In this document: piece after piece, positions 63,887 to 64,000 of the stretch
Layout: every line of letters starts with the position of its first letter
Numbering within the stretch: the stretch's first letter is position 1
Assembly: GCA_018141785.1 (NCBI GenBank)
Contig: CP073341.1
Span: forward strand, 1,783,422 to 1,847,421
Length of the DNA stretch: 64,000 nt
Direction: 5' to 3'
From: Candidatus Paraprochloron terpiosi LD05
GTDB lineage: Bacteria; Cyanobacteriota; Cyanobacteriia; Cyanobacteriales; Prochloraceae
Program-made: the position numbers and the translations under genes
The notes under the pieces: generated by a model
Database searches by the model: none
What the model was told of the DNA's origin: nothing
The model's input: only the letters and a program-made list of their open reading frames with translations

Positions 63887-63929
63887 AAGGAATCTATAAT
63901 GGAGTTTTCATCAATATAATATAGCAAAC

Positions 63930-64000
63930 CTACTCACGAATATAATCCCCGGATTTGCCGCCGGTTTTCCTCAATAGCTGAATAGACTGGATTTCTATAG
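63930..64000 (-). CDS. moaC: Cyclic pyranopterin monophosphate synthase MoaC, C-terminal end
   Basis: Only the last 23 codons are in the window: EIQSIQLLRKTGGKSGDYIR and E before a TAG. The block I.LL.KTGGKSGD is the conserved MoaC C-terminus (molybdenum cofactor synthesis, second step). The rest lies to the right. The frame is open through the edge. Confidence 0.7.
   Translation of the reverse strand, partial: IEIQSIQLLRKTGGKSGDYIRE

Overview
The window looks like a chromosome segment of a filamentous or colonial cyanobacterium. It has repeated HIP1-type GCGATCGC octamers, a DnaE N-half ending in a naturally split intein, a clpR-clpP pair, fused hisIE, hemL, and several families found mainly in cyanobacteria (DUF3038, DUF4335, DUF3318, DUF3181, and DUF4231-type membrane proteins). 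Coding density is moderate. Gaps are filled with dispersed short repeats, and an unusual number of genes are broken or fragmentary.

Layout. 1-4.8 kb: the end of rtcB, an NAD(P)-binding epimerase-like protein, a dynamin-like GTPase, an MFS transporter and two small proteins. 4.9-11 kb: an accessory zone with an IS1-type transposase remnant, a decayed second copy of hisIE, an aminotransferase remnant, intact hisIE and hemL, a broken toxin-like gene, a DprA-like SLOG protein, tRNA-Val(GAC), a DUF4231 membrane protein and a higBA toxin-antitoxin pair. 11-22.4 kb: a co-oriented minus-strand cluster. A well-formed promoter at 22.4 kb precedes eight genes: PfpI/DJ-1-like protein, ThDP decarboxylase, tandem EthD protein, SnoaL-like protein, ankyrin protein, muconolactone isomerase-like protein, aldo/keto reductase and cupin. 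An AGE-fold sugar epimerase-like protein and a four-module carbohydrate-binding-like protein follow. 22.9-29.1 kb: a frameshifted pentapeptide-repeat gene, two small membrane proteins, and a three-gene set (alpha-oxoamine synthase, GNAT-like acyltransferase, NAD-dependent reductase) whose composition matches the bacterial ceramide pathway.

29.4-51 kb: mostly housekeeping genes (acs, tsaB, dnaE-N, apt, DUF3038/DUF4335, dnaJ-like, clpR-clpP, nnr, mnmA). They are mixed with tandem coiled-coil paralogues, a purU gene with an internal amber codon, a frameshifted EndoU nuclease gene and a Ser/Thr kinase gene with an internal ochre codon. 51.2-60.7 kb: a sulfatase locus. One arylsulfatase gene is interrupted by two group II introns, the second carrying a frameshifted maturase. 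A second sulfatase has lost its N-terminus, a third survives only as a C-terminal scrap, and an intact formylglycine-generating enzyme (FGE) follows. 60.7-64 kb: small conserved cyanobacterial genes, a truncated anti-sigma-factor-like remnant, and the 3' end of moaC at the right edge.

The points most worth following up are the candidate ceramide/sphingolipid gene set, the doubly intron-split sulfatase with its FGE partner, the eight-gene catabolic-type cluster behind one promoter, and the short repeats that have invaded or extended coding regions. All functional assignments come from reading motifs by eye. No database search was run.
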